The translations under genes were made by a program, and so were the position numbers. This document shows positions 12,435 through 23,291 of a stretch of DNA of 64,000 nucleotides, piece by piece. The notes beneath the pieces were generated by a model. That model worked only from the letters and a program-made list of their open reading frames with translations, made no database searches and had not been told where the DNA came from. The first letter of the stretch is position 1. Each line of letters begins with the position of its first letter. Origin of the DNA: Parascedosporium putredinis (lineage: Eukaryota > Ascomycota > Sordariomycetes > Microascales > Microascaceae); NCBI GenBank assembly GCA_949357655.1, contig CASHTG010000015.1, forward strand, positions 372,001 to 436,000, read 5' to 3'.

Positions 12435-14589
12435 GGTGAAAGGTTGTTGCGTGCTTGAAAACGTACGAGTGAGAGGAACGATGAAGGATCGCGCAATGAT
12501 TCTGGGGCGAGAGGCGCGAAAGGAAATGAGCATGGAGAGGGAAAGGGGAGAGAGCAGGAGGGAGTAGAAGCGGCGAAAAGTGGAGGAAGGGGACCGGTGA
12601 AAGATATACGAAAAAGAAGGCCCTGGAGTCGGCCCTGAGAAATCCTGTCACGAGTAGCGCGCGGGGATGACAATAGTACAGATACTTGTTCGTTCGCTGC
12701 TGCTGGCGCTGCCTTGCGTACGGGTCGGAGTTTCCCTTTGGTGCTTCAATGGTTCGTTCTTTCCAGTTTGGCCAGCTTGTTCTGCTTCGTCGTGGGGCGG
12801 GCAGATGGGCATTTTCTCACAGGCCGAAAAGGAAGCTACGATTCGGGACCATTTGCACCCTCGGTTGGCTTCGGACCAACACTAAACCTGATTAGGAAGT
12901 CGAACCCGCAAAGACCGCTGGAGAGCCGAGCTGATCTGTGGCTCAATGTTGCGGCAGGCGACACCTAGGAGGATGCTGCCCAGGAACGGATTTTACACTC
13001 TTTTGAAGGATGCGGGGAGAGGGAGGTGTTGTCGATCTCTTGAACAAAAACTCGCTAGCTACTCTGGGGAATAGTTTTGGAATCAGTCTCGCCCAACACG
13101 CGAGAAAGGTAAAATAGTCTGGGGATGCCCAAACTCTCTGGTCATGCATCGTTTGTGTGCTTTGCTTGGCCAGCTCGAAATTTCGACCCTTGACCGCCCT
13201 ATTGAACCTACAATTATGGAGAAGCTGTCCGCGTTGGGCTAACGAACGGGTGTGCATCCTGTGGCGAGCCCCGTGTCAATCCCCGCCATCGCACTGGCCC
13301 TGGCCCGTTGAGCTAGGAATGACGCACAAGGGTTGTTGAGCCCCCTCTCCATTCGTCGACAGAAGCTGGACAGCGCACCTGCGACTGTTCCATTCTGGCG
13401 AATTCTCGTGGAAGCAGTGAGCCAGCCGTTCCCATGTATCCCCCTTCCCTTCGGCGCAGGTCCCCCTCTTGAGACGCAGAGAACTACTCATGTGATGCTT
13501 CTTCAGGGGTCCTCACCGAGGAAGGGTTGAGTTCCTCGCTTTCCGGATACGGTCTTCCGGAAGATACACGATGGATCAATTGTTGTTTTCCCCCTTCTTT
13601 TGCTCTGCTTCCTCCAATTCTTTTGCGTGCTGCTGACAAGGGCTCTCCGTCCGCCTCGGCCGGCCACGCCGACCTCCGAGGCTCCCTCCCGTCAGCATAC
13701 CCAATATTCCCGTCACCCGCTACACCATTTCGCCATCCATTTTCACATTCTGGAATCCGCAGTCCCATTTTGGCACCCCTCCTATTATTGCTCCCCACAA
13801 GCCCACTTCCACGCCGAGGATGGCCCCTCTTAAAAAGAAGAAAAATGAAATCCGACGGAACAAGCGCAGTACCGAACCTCGAAGCGCCAGATGCTTTGAT
13901 ACTATTTTTGGGAGAGTAACCGTCCAGGGGATAGTCGCCGTCCGGGGAAATATCAAATTTTCTCCTAAGCTTGCCACTATTGGGACACCAACTGGGACCT
14001 CGCTGTTTTCACATGTCAGAAAGCCCTCTTCGCTTAGTACAAGGCCTCTCCCTTCTCCCTGCACGAAGACGTAGGCGAGCTTATTAGAACTGAGCTCCTA
14101 TAACGCGGCTCGTGGCGTTCCCTAAACTCGAGTTTAAATAATAAAGAGAAAAATAGTACATGAAAGCGCAAGGAAAGTAGGCCCAAGCTTGGTGGTCTAG
14201 AAGCTCATCACCGTGGAGACAATGAAATAATGAAACAATCACGATGGAGAAAACCTGCTGAGGTTTCTCCCAAGACACACGATCTCCCTCAACTATCGAA
14301 AGAGTCAAGGAAACTAAAGAAATAAGCGCAAGACTTTTAATGCCATTAGAAGAGTACCTAAAAACCTAAAATGGGCCACACGCGGGAGAATCCAAAGACA
14401 AAAGACAGCAAGGTGAAGAAGGGAGGAAATGCTTCAGACAAAAGCGACGAAGTGCGTTTCCACAACCAGTAATAGTACAGAATTAGTTTTTGATTCCAAT
14501 GATTTTTCTTCACATCGACCCAGAACAGACAGAGAAAGAAAACAGAAAGAGAGAGAGAGAGAAAGAAAAGAATAGAGGATGGAAAACGA
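12435..14589. other. Intergenic region upstream of the glycerol-3-phosphate dehydrogenase gene
   Basis: This 2.2-kb stretch contains the GPD1 promoter side and the 3' flank of the GGCT-like gene. No open frame shows a recognisable family or consistent coding character. A purine-rich GA-repeat block lies around 14540-14570. Confidence 0.55.
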
Positions 14590-15793
14590 TCAAGCCACCC
14601 GCTCATCCCCCGCAGGCAAGCGTATCTGCCCTCCCCGCGCACCCAACCTCCACCACGCCACCTTCTTCTCACCCTTCTTCTCCATCGTCCTCTCCCCATC
14701 GCCAAACAGCGGCTTGAGGATCCAATCGTAGCTCACCCAGATGCAGCTAAACGTGCCCGTCATGCACCCCGCGTACCACGTCGGCACCTTGCCCTTGTCG
14801 TCGGCAATCAAGGAGCCCAGCCCAAACGTGGTCATCAGCAGCGGGCCCCACATCAGGCCCATGACCGCCTTGCCCACCTTTTGGCGCCAGGTCGTCGTGG
14901 TGAAGGGCCGCAGCGCCGCCAGGTACGCCTGGTACTCGTCTGGCAGCTCGTGCTCCGCCGCTCCCGTGCGGAGTAGGTTGAGGTACCGCTCGCTCGGCTG
15001 CGCGTAGTCCGGGTCGGGCCTCTGGCGCCCGCGCCGGATAAACCTCCACCACCAGCCCTTGTTCCCGCCGTCGTCGTCGTCGTTGTCGTCATCACCGCCG
15101 CCGCTGTTATCCTCAGAGTCGCTGTATTGCGTTCGCTTGGCCCCTTGCCGTCGCCGGGCTTCTGCGGTAGGTCGGGAAGGATGGGCATGCACAGAGTGTG
15201 CGCGAGGAAAGGCTTGGGTATTATGCCCCGGGGTTCTCGGGCACCTGGATCCGCGGCGGAATCGCCAGGCACGGCACCACAATCTCCTGGTAACCCGAGC
15301 CGCCTCCCTCTGTCGCGATGATCTTGGCGTAGTCCTCCTTGGTGACTTCGTACACCACGCCGACGAGTCCCTTCTCCCACCTGGGCGGCGCGTCTTCGGG
15401 GTCGTCGACCGGTGGCGGGATGACTGGCGCTGGGTTTCTCGGGTCCGGGAGCGCGGGTTCTTTGGGAATCTCGCGCACCGCTGTATTAGCGAAGCAGGGT
15501 TCCATGTACGGTAAGCCCGGGATGCTGAACGTCAGGCGTAGTGACGGGCAGGTCACATTGAGTTGGCTGAGAGGGCTTATTTTGCGCCGACCCAGAAAAG
15601 TTTCCGCGCAGAGGTTCGAGCCAAATGCAAGATAAAGAATCGTATCGGGCCCACCCGCAGCAGTGCCGTCGGCTGGGCTTTGTTCGAGGCGTAACGTCGA
15701 GGTACGGGGTATTTTTGATGGAGAAGGAGTACCGGTCATGTCCGGGACTGGCAAGAGAACATGCTCCGCCTCGGCTTTGGCCTCAGACGCCAT
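14590..15793 (-). CDS. Gamma-glutamylcyclotransferase-like protein with acidic linker and C-terminal membrane segments
   Basis: The N-terminal half carries the gamma-glutamylcyclotransferase/AIG2 fold signature: YLAFGSNLCAETFLGRR with the GSN loop, LTFSIPGLPYMEPCFANT, and GLVGVVYEVTKEDYAKI with a downstream Glu-containing GYQEIVVPCLAI. The family releases 5-oxoproline from gamma-glutamyl peptides in glutathione turnover. After about residue 230 comes an Asp-rich linker (SGGGDDDNDDDD), then two hydrophobic helices (about MGLMWGPLLMTTFGLGSLI and AGCMTGTFSCIWVSYDWIL), which suggests membrane anchoring. No intron is seen. The start is taken as ATG at 15793 because the only longer frame begins with a GTG. 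Single-base losses near 15228-15235 and 15139-15144 split the frame; with both restored the protein has 401 residues. Substrate is not established. Confidence 0.8.
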
Positions 15794-16274
15794 GATGTGC
15801 ACGCGTGGAAGATAAAGAAGGGAAACCCCTAAAATAAAAGAAAAAGAAAAAAAGAGAGAATCGTGCGGTCGTGATGATCAACCAGAACCACAGGAGTCGC
15901 CGTGGGGAAGATGTTCAGTAATACGTTAAATATTTGAGCTGATTACAAAATAAAGTGGATTGCACTAGTCTATTTAAATATCGATTATCTTTGGCTTTGT
16001 TCCCCCGTGGCTCCGTGTCCCTCCAATTCTTGCTCTCCATCGGAGACAGTAATCGCCGAAACGCATAGTAATCGAGGGGTTTTCCGCCACTCCTTCCGCT
16101 GGGTCGAAAATTGGCTTCCCACCGTTAACCCATGTTCAAGCGATGGAACTCCGCCCAAGTGATTAGAAATCTGTCAGCCAACCGTAGGCAACCAACCCAA
16201 CGCGCCCATGGAATCCGCCCCCTTCCTCTTGCACTCAGACTCGTATTTTCGGGCTTACATGTACTTGGGGAGGG
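15794..16274. other. Intergenic spacer between two minus-strand genes
   Basis: About 480 bases holding the GGCT-like gene promoter side and the 3' flank of the upstream gene. Nothing else is recognisable. Confidence 0.6.
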
Positions 16275-18668
16275 TTACGTTTCGCCCGATGCCGGATCCT
16301 CTATTAGGCTCCTGCCAAGCTCAGCGTGCAACTCCTGGTGCATTGCGAGGGCGCGGGTGAGATTTGTCGTTCGTTGGCCAACCACATCGAGATCAGGTTT
16401 CATCTCGAGCCTGTCCCAGAATCCATCGCAACGAGCCGATACTTCCCCACAGGCTCTAGTAAATGCTCGCTGCCTCTCTTGACCTCTGCGGATCCGCTCT
16501 GCCATCTCTTGCCGGTGGAGGACCGCCACCTTGTCGATGAATGCTGTCGCACTAGACCGGTATTCCTCCACGAGGTTGTCCAACACATCCTCTTTTAACT
16601 GGATGAAGCGTATCGATTGCTAGTCACTTCTTTAGAGGATATCGACTAGCGGTACTATACTAAAATCTCACGTACCTGACTAAGAGAATGTAACAAGGCG
16701 TGAAGGCCTTGGCGACCGGGGGCTCCTCGCGATGACGGTTGCGTGGGCCCCTCATCCTCCTGACCCAAGTGTTTGTCTCTTAGTGTTTTCGCCTGGAGCT
16801 GGCCATCTTGGAGTTTAGGGTTTTCTTGCGGTCGGGAAAAGCACTGTCGCAGAATCGCCTCGGCTTGAGTGGGTGAAAGATGCCGTTGCCGTTGTGCCGG
16901 ATGGCCTGGCGATTTTGGTGAAGGCACGCGGGTAAGTGTAGGGCCTCTGATTTCATCTGACGGCGGATGCTCATAAGACTTTGAGCCCGCCTCTTGTCCC
17001 CTTGGCATAAATGTGACTTGTTGGACATCCGCCATACCATTAATATGGGATACCCCAGTTCGTTGTTCGGTGATGATATTGCCCCGCCTTGTGCTTCCTC
17101 TGCACCCTGCCACAAATGTGGGCTGCAAATCCATGCTCGGGCTATTCGTTGGCGGTGATTCTGAATCGGAGCGCCCAACATCATCACCCAGAACTATAAG
17201 ATCAACATCATCCAGCGCCTGATCGACTGAAACGAACTTCGTGGGCGGGGAGGCATCCGTCGGGTCTACAATAGAGGGACTACCAGTCTCACTAACACGG
17301 GTTCGAAAATTACCATGTGGCCGCGCTTGGTTCGAACCTGCTTTACCGCAATTAACGGGCGTGAATGCTCGCGATGTATGTCTGCCGTCATCTTCTAGAG
17401 CCAAACTGGGGTCGCTATCCACATCGGCCTTCCTCTTCGTACCTCTCGCATCGCGCGTGCCCAATTTCCGGGGTCGCCTGTCTCGTCGCCCTTTCTCAGC
17501 GCGCTTAGCAGTCGCTCGCACAACATCGGATGATGGGCAATCGTCGGCCTTTTGCTTATATGCGAGATGGAAACGGGTTGAAGGGGTTTTGGTTATCGCA
17601 TTCAACTACTAGAGAATCACGCTCCATATTCTTATTTTCCTTAGCCTTTTCCCCATGTTGTGGCTGCCATCAACCTTCGCGATCGTTTCTTTGGCATTGG
17701 CTGGAGCTTTATCCTTATCCTTAGGCGGCACAGAAAAGCTATCCGGGTGGTTCTTGCCCGGACTGATGTCTTTGATGCCCGTCGAATGTGGTGATATTTC
17801 AGATGGACTATCTTCCACCTCAGGATAGCCGGGCCATTTGCTCCCAATCAGAGGGTCACCCCAATTCAGCCCACTCGCATCACTAAGGTCCGATACCATG
17901 CGTGCTAGGCGACCCCTCTTATTAGGGGATCGCGCTTCTAGCAAGATCTCGCCGTCTCCAGCCTCACCCCCGGTTGACGGAGCACCAGCGTCAATAGCCT
18001 GGCGTCGAGGCCGCCTGGTCGTCTGGTTCCCCTTTCCTTTGCCACCGGGTTCGACGACCACGATATTAGTTTCGTGGGCAGGCCGAGTCAAGAAAGGTGA
18101 TAGGGAGCCACCACTAATATCACAACCAGTCGTCGCGGATGTGGTGGAAAATGGAGAAGGGGCTGGGGGTGGCACCTTTGCGGGGTGTGAAATGGTCCCA
18201 GTCAACTGCGATAGCTGGCTTTTCCCGGGCTTGAATTTGCTATTGATTGAGTCGAGCATCTTCTCAAACTCGTCTACAGAGCTATTTTGACTAGGTCCCT
18301 GCTGTTGCGTAGATGGAGACTCCGTCGGAACGGTTCCGAACCGACTGGGGCCGGGTGTCTTGAATGGGGTTCGGCTGTGGAGGCCTGTGCTCGGAGACGA
18401 GACTGATGCCATGTCAGCGTTACTATCGCCGTATCCCTTGATAAAGACGTCAAAGTCGATATCCATAATATCCATAGAATCTGAGAGTTCTCCAGGGCTT
18501 CGTGGTTTCTTCAAACCGTAGTTAGATACATGTGTGGAGGGAAAGTGGTTCATCCATGTAGTAGCTTACGAGCGAGTCTTGGTTGGGATGGTTTGGGCCC
18601 TTTACGCTAGCCCCCTCGCCGGGATCCATGACATGGCCCTTCTTCGATATTGGCTTCTTTCTAGGCAT
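16275..18668 (-). CDS. Unrecognised Ser/Pro-rich, probably nuclear protein with C-terminal coiled coil
   Basis: No family is recognised. A four-exon model fits in phase: 18668-18570, 18508-17621, about 17548-16676 and 16598-16275 (about 727 residues). The first and third introns have good GTAAGC/GTACGT donors, and the splice joins keep the frame. The middle intron is less certain: two consecutive in-frame TAG codons at 17611-17606 are removed only if a GTGATT donor at 17620 and an AAG acceptor are used. The protein starts MPRKKPISKKGHVMDP. It is rich in Ser, Pro, Lys and Arg and contains basic stretches such as RRPRRQA and KRAEKGRRDRRPRK that could be nuclear localisation signals. It ends in a charged helical region (LKEDVLDNLVEEYRSS, RQEMAERIRRGQERQRAF) likely to form a coiled coil. 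A chromosome-associated or structural nuclear role is a guess only. Confidence 0.65.
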
Positions 18669-19325
18669 GACGGAGACACTACCTTCCGCAAAGATGAAGC
18701 TTGGAGAGGGCAGTCTAGGGTGGCTAGGAGACCGTGACAAAGTGCCGTTTCCTAATAGCTCCGGAGAACGTGCCTAAGAAAAGCCTCAGGCCGCTTTAGA
18801 AAACTAAGTATAAGGCGCAAGTCGTTCGTTCATACCTTCTGTCCGCTTCAACGACCCTCAGCAATAGGAAAGAAGGAGCGACCTGGCCTGGCTTACAGGG
18901 TCTCGCCTTCCGTAGGATTTACCACACCGATAGGGAACTGAACTTTGAGTTGCCAACATTCTCATTAGGGGCAATATGCTACAAGTGATCCCATATAGGT
19001 CTAGACTCATCGAGAGATTGATATAGGACTAATAACCATTCGACCTGAAATTGAAGGCCGCCTCAGTGCCGGAAGAAACAATGATGAAGTGGGCATGCGC
19101 CGTGAATATGCATGTAAACGAATATGATCGTATCCATATTCGACGCACGGTCGTGCACCAGGTGCCAAGGACAGGCCAGGCTAACCGCTGACCCACCAGA
19201 GCTCATACGGAGACCAGGTCTGCATTTTCAGCCTGACCTCTCAATTCCTGACATCAACCTCAAGCTTTGCACAGGGCTACCAACAACCAACACCCGCTCC
19301 GAATTGCCCAATCGAACCCACAACC
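18669..19325. promoter_or_regulatory. Divergent intergenic region between the orphan nuclear-protein gene and PAM17
   Basis: 657 bases lie between two start codons pointing away from each other, so both promoters must be here or overlap. No TATA box stands out. A pyrimidine/CAACC-rich leader precedes the PAM17 ATG. Confidence 0.55.
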
Positions 19326-20192
19326 ATGAGTCTCCTCACACCGACGACGGCGTCGGTCGTCTTTCGCATCACCGCCCGCCCGGCCATGATCCGTCAGACG
19401 CTGAGCCGCAACTTACCGCTCTGCCAGGCCAAGGCTATCAGCACCCTCCGCCCCTTCGCCACGAACACCCCCATTGCCCAGAGGACCCCCGCCGCCGCAA
19501 AGGGGCCTCTAGAATTCTCTGCCAGAGCCGCTTCGCATCTTCGACTGCCCAGGCCGCGGTCGGTGCCGAGGCTCCCGCCCAGCTGGACTGGAACACCTTT
19601 TTCCAGCTGCGCAAGACCCGCCGCCGCATCCAGGTGCTCTTCAGCATCGCCGGTGCTGCGACCTGCGGTACCGCGGGATCTTGGATGCTGGCTACCGGTA
19701 TCGCCGAGCCTCTGTTGAGCCTTATTCCCCTTGACCCCTTCATCACCATGGGCTTGATGGCCTTTTCTTCGGCGACGCTGGGTTGGCTGCTGGGTCCTAG
19801 TCTGGGAGCTGGTGTGTTCAACATGTGGCACAGGAGGATCAAGCCTCAGATGGCTTCGGTACGTTGTCACGCCTGCGCATTTCGAGCATAAAATTCCACG
19901 TAACTAGATGCTAATCTGTTGTATCCCTGGTTTTAGAAGGAAAAGGAGTTCTTTGCTCGCATCAAGAAGCACCGAGTCGATCCATCTACCTCTTCCGTCG
20001 GCAACCCAGGTGCGCGCCCCACGTCTCTCCCATATTCTCTTTCCCGCCTAATCATTCGATTTGTGGAACTGCTCAAGCTAACCTTTCTCAGTCCCCGACT
20101 TCTACGGCGAGAAGATTTCTAGCGTTTCCGGATACCGCCAATGGCTTAAGGACCAAAGGGCATACAACCGAAAGCGAACCCGATTTGTATAA
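19326..20192 (+). CDS. PAM17: Mitochondrial import motor subunit Pam17
   Basis: Pam17 is an inner-membrane subunit of the presequence translocase-associated motor that helps organise Pam16/Pam18 at TIM23. Three exons: 19326-19858, 19937-20009 and 20092-20192. The N-terminus is Arg/Ser/Thr-rich and lacks acids, as expected of a mitochondrial targeting sequence. The core contains LDWNTFFQLRKTRRRIQVLF, two membrane helices (around IAGAATCGTAGSWML and ITMGLMAFSSATLGWLLGP), and the conserved ending PDFYGEKISSV, GYRQWLKDQRAYNRK. One base is missing around GGGGCC 19502-19507, where the frame slips just before RILCQSRFASS. With it the protein has 235 residues, in the usual range. The second intron uses a GTGCGC donor. 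The gene converges with UBA4. Confidence 0.93.
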
Positions 20193-20532
20193 AGGGTCAA
20201 GTCTCAAGGCTTTGATTGCCTACACCCATCCAGGATTTGCTATAGGTGGGCCAGGGCGCCGCTTTTAGCCAGCCTGTTTTTCTACTGTAAGACTACAATG
20301 ATGGTATCTCGGGTCCCAAAGGAAGGGGAGGGAAATGAGGCAGACGATGTACAATTGCACACACTCCCCTTTGGCCTAGGAATAAGAAAACTCCAAAACA
20401 GTTTCCTTTTGTGTTTCTTAACCTCTTCATCTTTTTTTTTCATGGTTATTGCTTTCGGTAGATGTCCAAATCAAGGTCTTTCTTGCCGTTCTGCCCGTCG
20501 CCATCCGCATTGTGACAATGGCGGACTCAGCT

Positions 20533-22217
20533 CTACGTGAATGGGAGTGTCGGGTCAATGTCGGCCTTCCAAGCCCTCATCCCACCTTTGATGTCGCCAA
20601 TGTACCGCTCCCCGCCCTTATCAAGACCGAGATCCTTTAGCCGGCGTGTGACGGCTTGCGAGTCCTCGCCCTGCCTACACACGACGAAGATGGGCGCGGA
20701 AGGAGCGAAATTGGCCGGCAGCCAAGTAGGCGGGGCTCCGCCTGTCGCGACCGCCGCCACGGACTCTCCAAATTTTCTGTAGGGCACATTAACAGCGTCG
20801 TCAAGGCTCGCGACAGCAAAGTGCTCCGCCTCCCTCACGTCCAAGAGTAGGTGGTTTGGGGGCTCCCCTCCAGGTATGGCGGGGCCGCGTGTCCTTTCGA
20901 GGTACTCTCTCGGGGACACGCGCTCTTCGGGCCTCAGTGCATCCGCAGGCCGGACGACGCCGCAAAACTGGACATAGTCCACCGCGCCCTCCGCGTACGA
21001 CTCTTTGGTGAGCGTGGATTCCGCGCTGCAGGCGAAGCAAGTCTTCTTTCGACCAGCCATGCGCACGGAGCGGAACGGGGTGGCGACGTGTCCCGTAAAC
21101 AAGAGCATGTGGTGCTGCGCCGGAACCGTCTCACCGGTTGCCGGCGCGACGGGGCTCTCGTGCCTCCCCGAAGCAAGGATCTTGATGGCCTCAAGGGCCT
21201 GCAGCACACCCATGACGCCCACCACGGGACCTAGGATGCCGCCCTCGCCGCAGCTGACGACGGTCTCGGGGGCGAGGGCTTGGGGAAGACGCACCGGTAG
21301 CATGGGCCGCCGTCGCGCTCGCCCTGGGGCCGGGCAGGGCAGTTCATGACCATGAGCTGGCCGTGAGTCTGCAGCGCGGAGGCAAAGACGAGGGGCTTTT
21401 GGTACAGCACGCAGGCGTCGGAGATGAGGTAGCGGGAGGTGGGGTGGTCGGTGCAGTCTAGGACGAGGTCGTACTGGGGCACGATGGAACCTGCGGTCGA
21501 CGGGGTGAGGTGTTCTCGGTACGGGCGGTAGGTGATGGTGGGATTGAGGCTTGGATACGCGTTAGTCGGCGGCAGTGAATGGGGCGGGAAGAGACGGCAC
21601 ACCGAGAGCACTGGGGAACGCGCGGGGAAAACTTACCCTTGAAGACTGGCGATGGCGCTGTCTACTTTAAACATGCCAACCCTCTCCGTCGAATGCGCAA
21701 TCTGACGGTGAAGGTTCGAAGCTTCAACCACATCGCCGTCGACGAGCCCGATAGTGCCTACGCCGGCCCCGGCGAGATACATTGCCGCAGGACATCCTAG
21801 GCCCCCGCGCCTACGATGAGCACCGAAGCCTTTTTAAGCGTAGCTGGCCTACATGAGCTCCCAAAGACGCACGTTAGTGGCTTGTGTTTTGATCTGGTCC
21901 GGGATGAAGCTCTAGGTACATGATGCAGCGAGATAGGTTGGTACGTAGTGATGGAAACCTGCGGAAAGAGTGGGACACTTGCCTTGAACACCGACCTGGG
22001 GTATGATGAGCTGGCGAGCGTATCGTTCGTAGTCTTCCGCTGCCAGCGGCCACTTCCACGATGCTGGCTCGCCTTGAGGCGGCGGGCTCTCCACCAACCC
22101 CGAACTCGAGGCACCATCGCTAGATGAAGATTCGGCCTTTTTTAATTCTTCTCTCAGGCGATCGAGTTCCTTTTCGGCTGCTTGGATCTCTTGCTTTAGC
22201 CTTGTGATGGCATCCAT
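20533..22217 (-). CDS. UBA4: Adenylyltransferase and sulfurtransferase Uba4 (E1-like activator of Urm1; MOCS3 type)
   Basis: Uba4 adenylates and thiocarboxylates the ubiquitin-like Urm1, which supplies sulfur for tRNA wobble-uridine thiolation and urmylates proteins; orthologues also serve molybdopterin synthase. Exons: 22217-21983, 21843-21637 and 21549-20533. Domains in order are an N-terminal coiled coil (LKQEIQAAEKELDRLREELK), an E1/ThiF domain with ASVLIVGAGGLGCP, DGDVVEASNLHRQ and DCTDHPTSRYLISDAC, the Zn-ligand pair CYRC with CFAC, the thioester cysteine in VVSCGEGGILG, and a C-terminal rhodanese domain with the persulfide loop VVCRQGEDSQ. The first intron appears to use a GC donor (CAAG|GCAAGT). 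Missing bases in the C run 21802-21806 and the G run 21268-21272 break the frame; with both the protein has 486 residues. All key residues are present, so the gene is probably functional. Confidence 0.95.
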
Positions 22218-22574
22218 CTCAAGAGGTTGAGATTTCTGTAGACGCAGAGTCTTGAGGCTCAGAACAAATAGAGTATGATGACAATACTAGGGAAAAAAAC
22301 ACCAAATCTATTTGTACCTCTTCCTCCTGCGCTTGCATGAGCTATTGGTGCGCTGATGCTCGAGGTATCGCGGGGCAAAGTAGTCCCCCACAGTGAGCGT
22401 GGCACTGACGTTCTCGGTGAGCCCCGGTGAGTGCGGGGCACTCCGTCACTGGCCAATTTTTTCTTAGCCATTCAACTTGGAGCCTCATTCACATTCTGCC
22501 ACCCTCACCGAACCTCACCCTCCCCCAAACCATTAACCTCTACAACACCCAGCCACTGGGAAAACGCACGAATC
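22218..22574. promoter_or_regulatory. Shared divergent promoter of UBA4 and SLX9
   Basis: Only 357 bases separate the ATG of UBA4 (minus) from the ATG of SLX9 (plus), so the upstream regions must be shared. The half next to SLX9 is C/A-rich and resembles a leader. No certain factor sites can be named. Confidence 0.6.
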
Positions 22575-23291
22575 ATGGTAAGTCCCGTCCACAGGAACGC
22601 TCCCTCAGGAACCAAGCACCTTCCGCATGGGTGGCGGTAGGCCGGAGATCTGAGAAAGAAGAAGGAAAAAAAGAAAAAGACACAAGTTCACTCGCTAACG
22701 CCTTCCACCTCCAAAGGCCAAAACCGCCCCCAAACCGCGACAGAAAAGCGATTCGCCCGCATCCGCGGCGACATCCCCTCCACCGCGCCCCGCAAAGTCT
22801 TCCGCCCGCCGCCGCCACCACCGACGACTTCATCCAGTCCAAGCGCGACCGCCGCACCATCAAGCACTCCTCCTTCGTCCACAAGATCCACAAGTCCACC
22901 CCGCGGGTGCCCGCGGCAGCACCGCGGCGAGCAAGAAGCGCCGGCGGCCCAGCAAGAAGCTCGTCGCCACCCTCGAGGAGCTCGTCGACGCCCTGCCCGA
23001 GGTCGAGGAGCTCGCCCCGGCACCGCCGGCAAGGTGCGGCACAAGAGCTTGAAGAGCCGGCCTGGCGCCCTCAAGAGAAAGGAAAGGATCGTCAAGGGCG
23101 AGATGGAGCGGTTCGGCGAGAGCATGGCGCGGCTCGTTGCCGGCGGCGGCGCCAAGACCGGGCTCGGGGACGGCGAGGATACGGCGCGCAAAACGGCCAA
23201 CCCCGCGGGGAACCGGTGGGCGGCGCTGAGGGGATACATCTCGGCGACGGTGGAACAAAACCCCGCCTTTTCGGAGAAGAAGGAGGCATGA
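22575..23291 (+). CDS. SLX9: Ribosome biogenesis protein Slx9
   Basis: Slx9 is a small basic nucleolar protein of the pre-40S particle, involved in ITS1 processing and small-subunit export. Exon 1 is only the ATG (22575-22577), followed by GTAAGT. The intron has a CGCTAAC branch site and ends before 22717, and exon 2 runs to 23291. Family motifs appear piecewise in three frames: KRFARIRGDIPS, DDFIQSKRDRRTIKHSSFVHKI, KKRRRPSKKLVATLEELVDALPEV (split here by one lost base) and RHKSLKSRPGALKRKERIVK. Four single-base losses are needed to explain this, near 22727-22731, 22801-22818, 22905-22907 and 23015-23020. With them the protein has 193 residues and a normal domain order. An annotation pipeline would probably miss this gene or truncate it. 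Confidence 0.85.
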
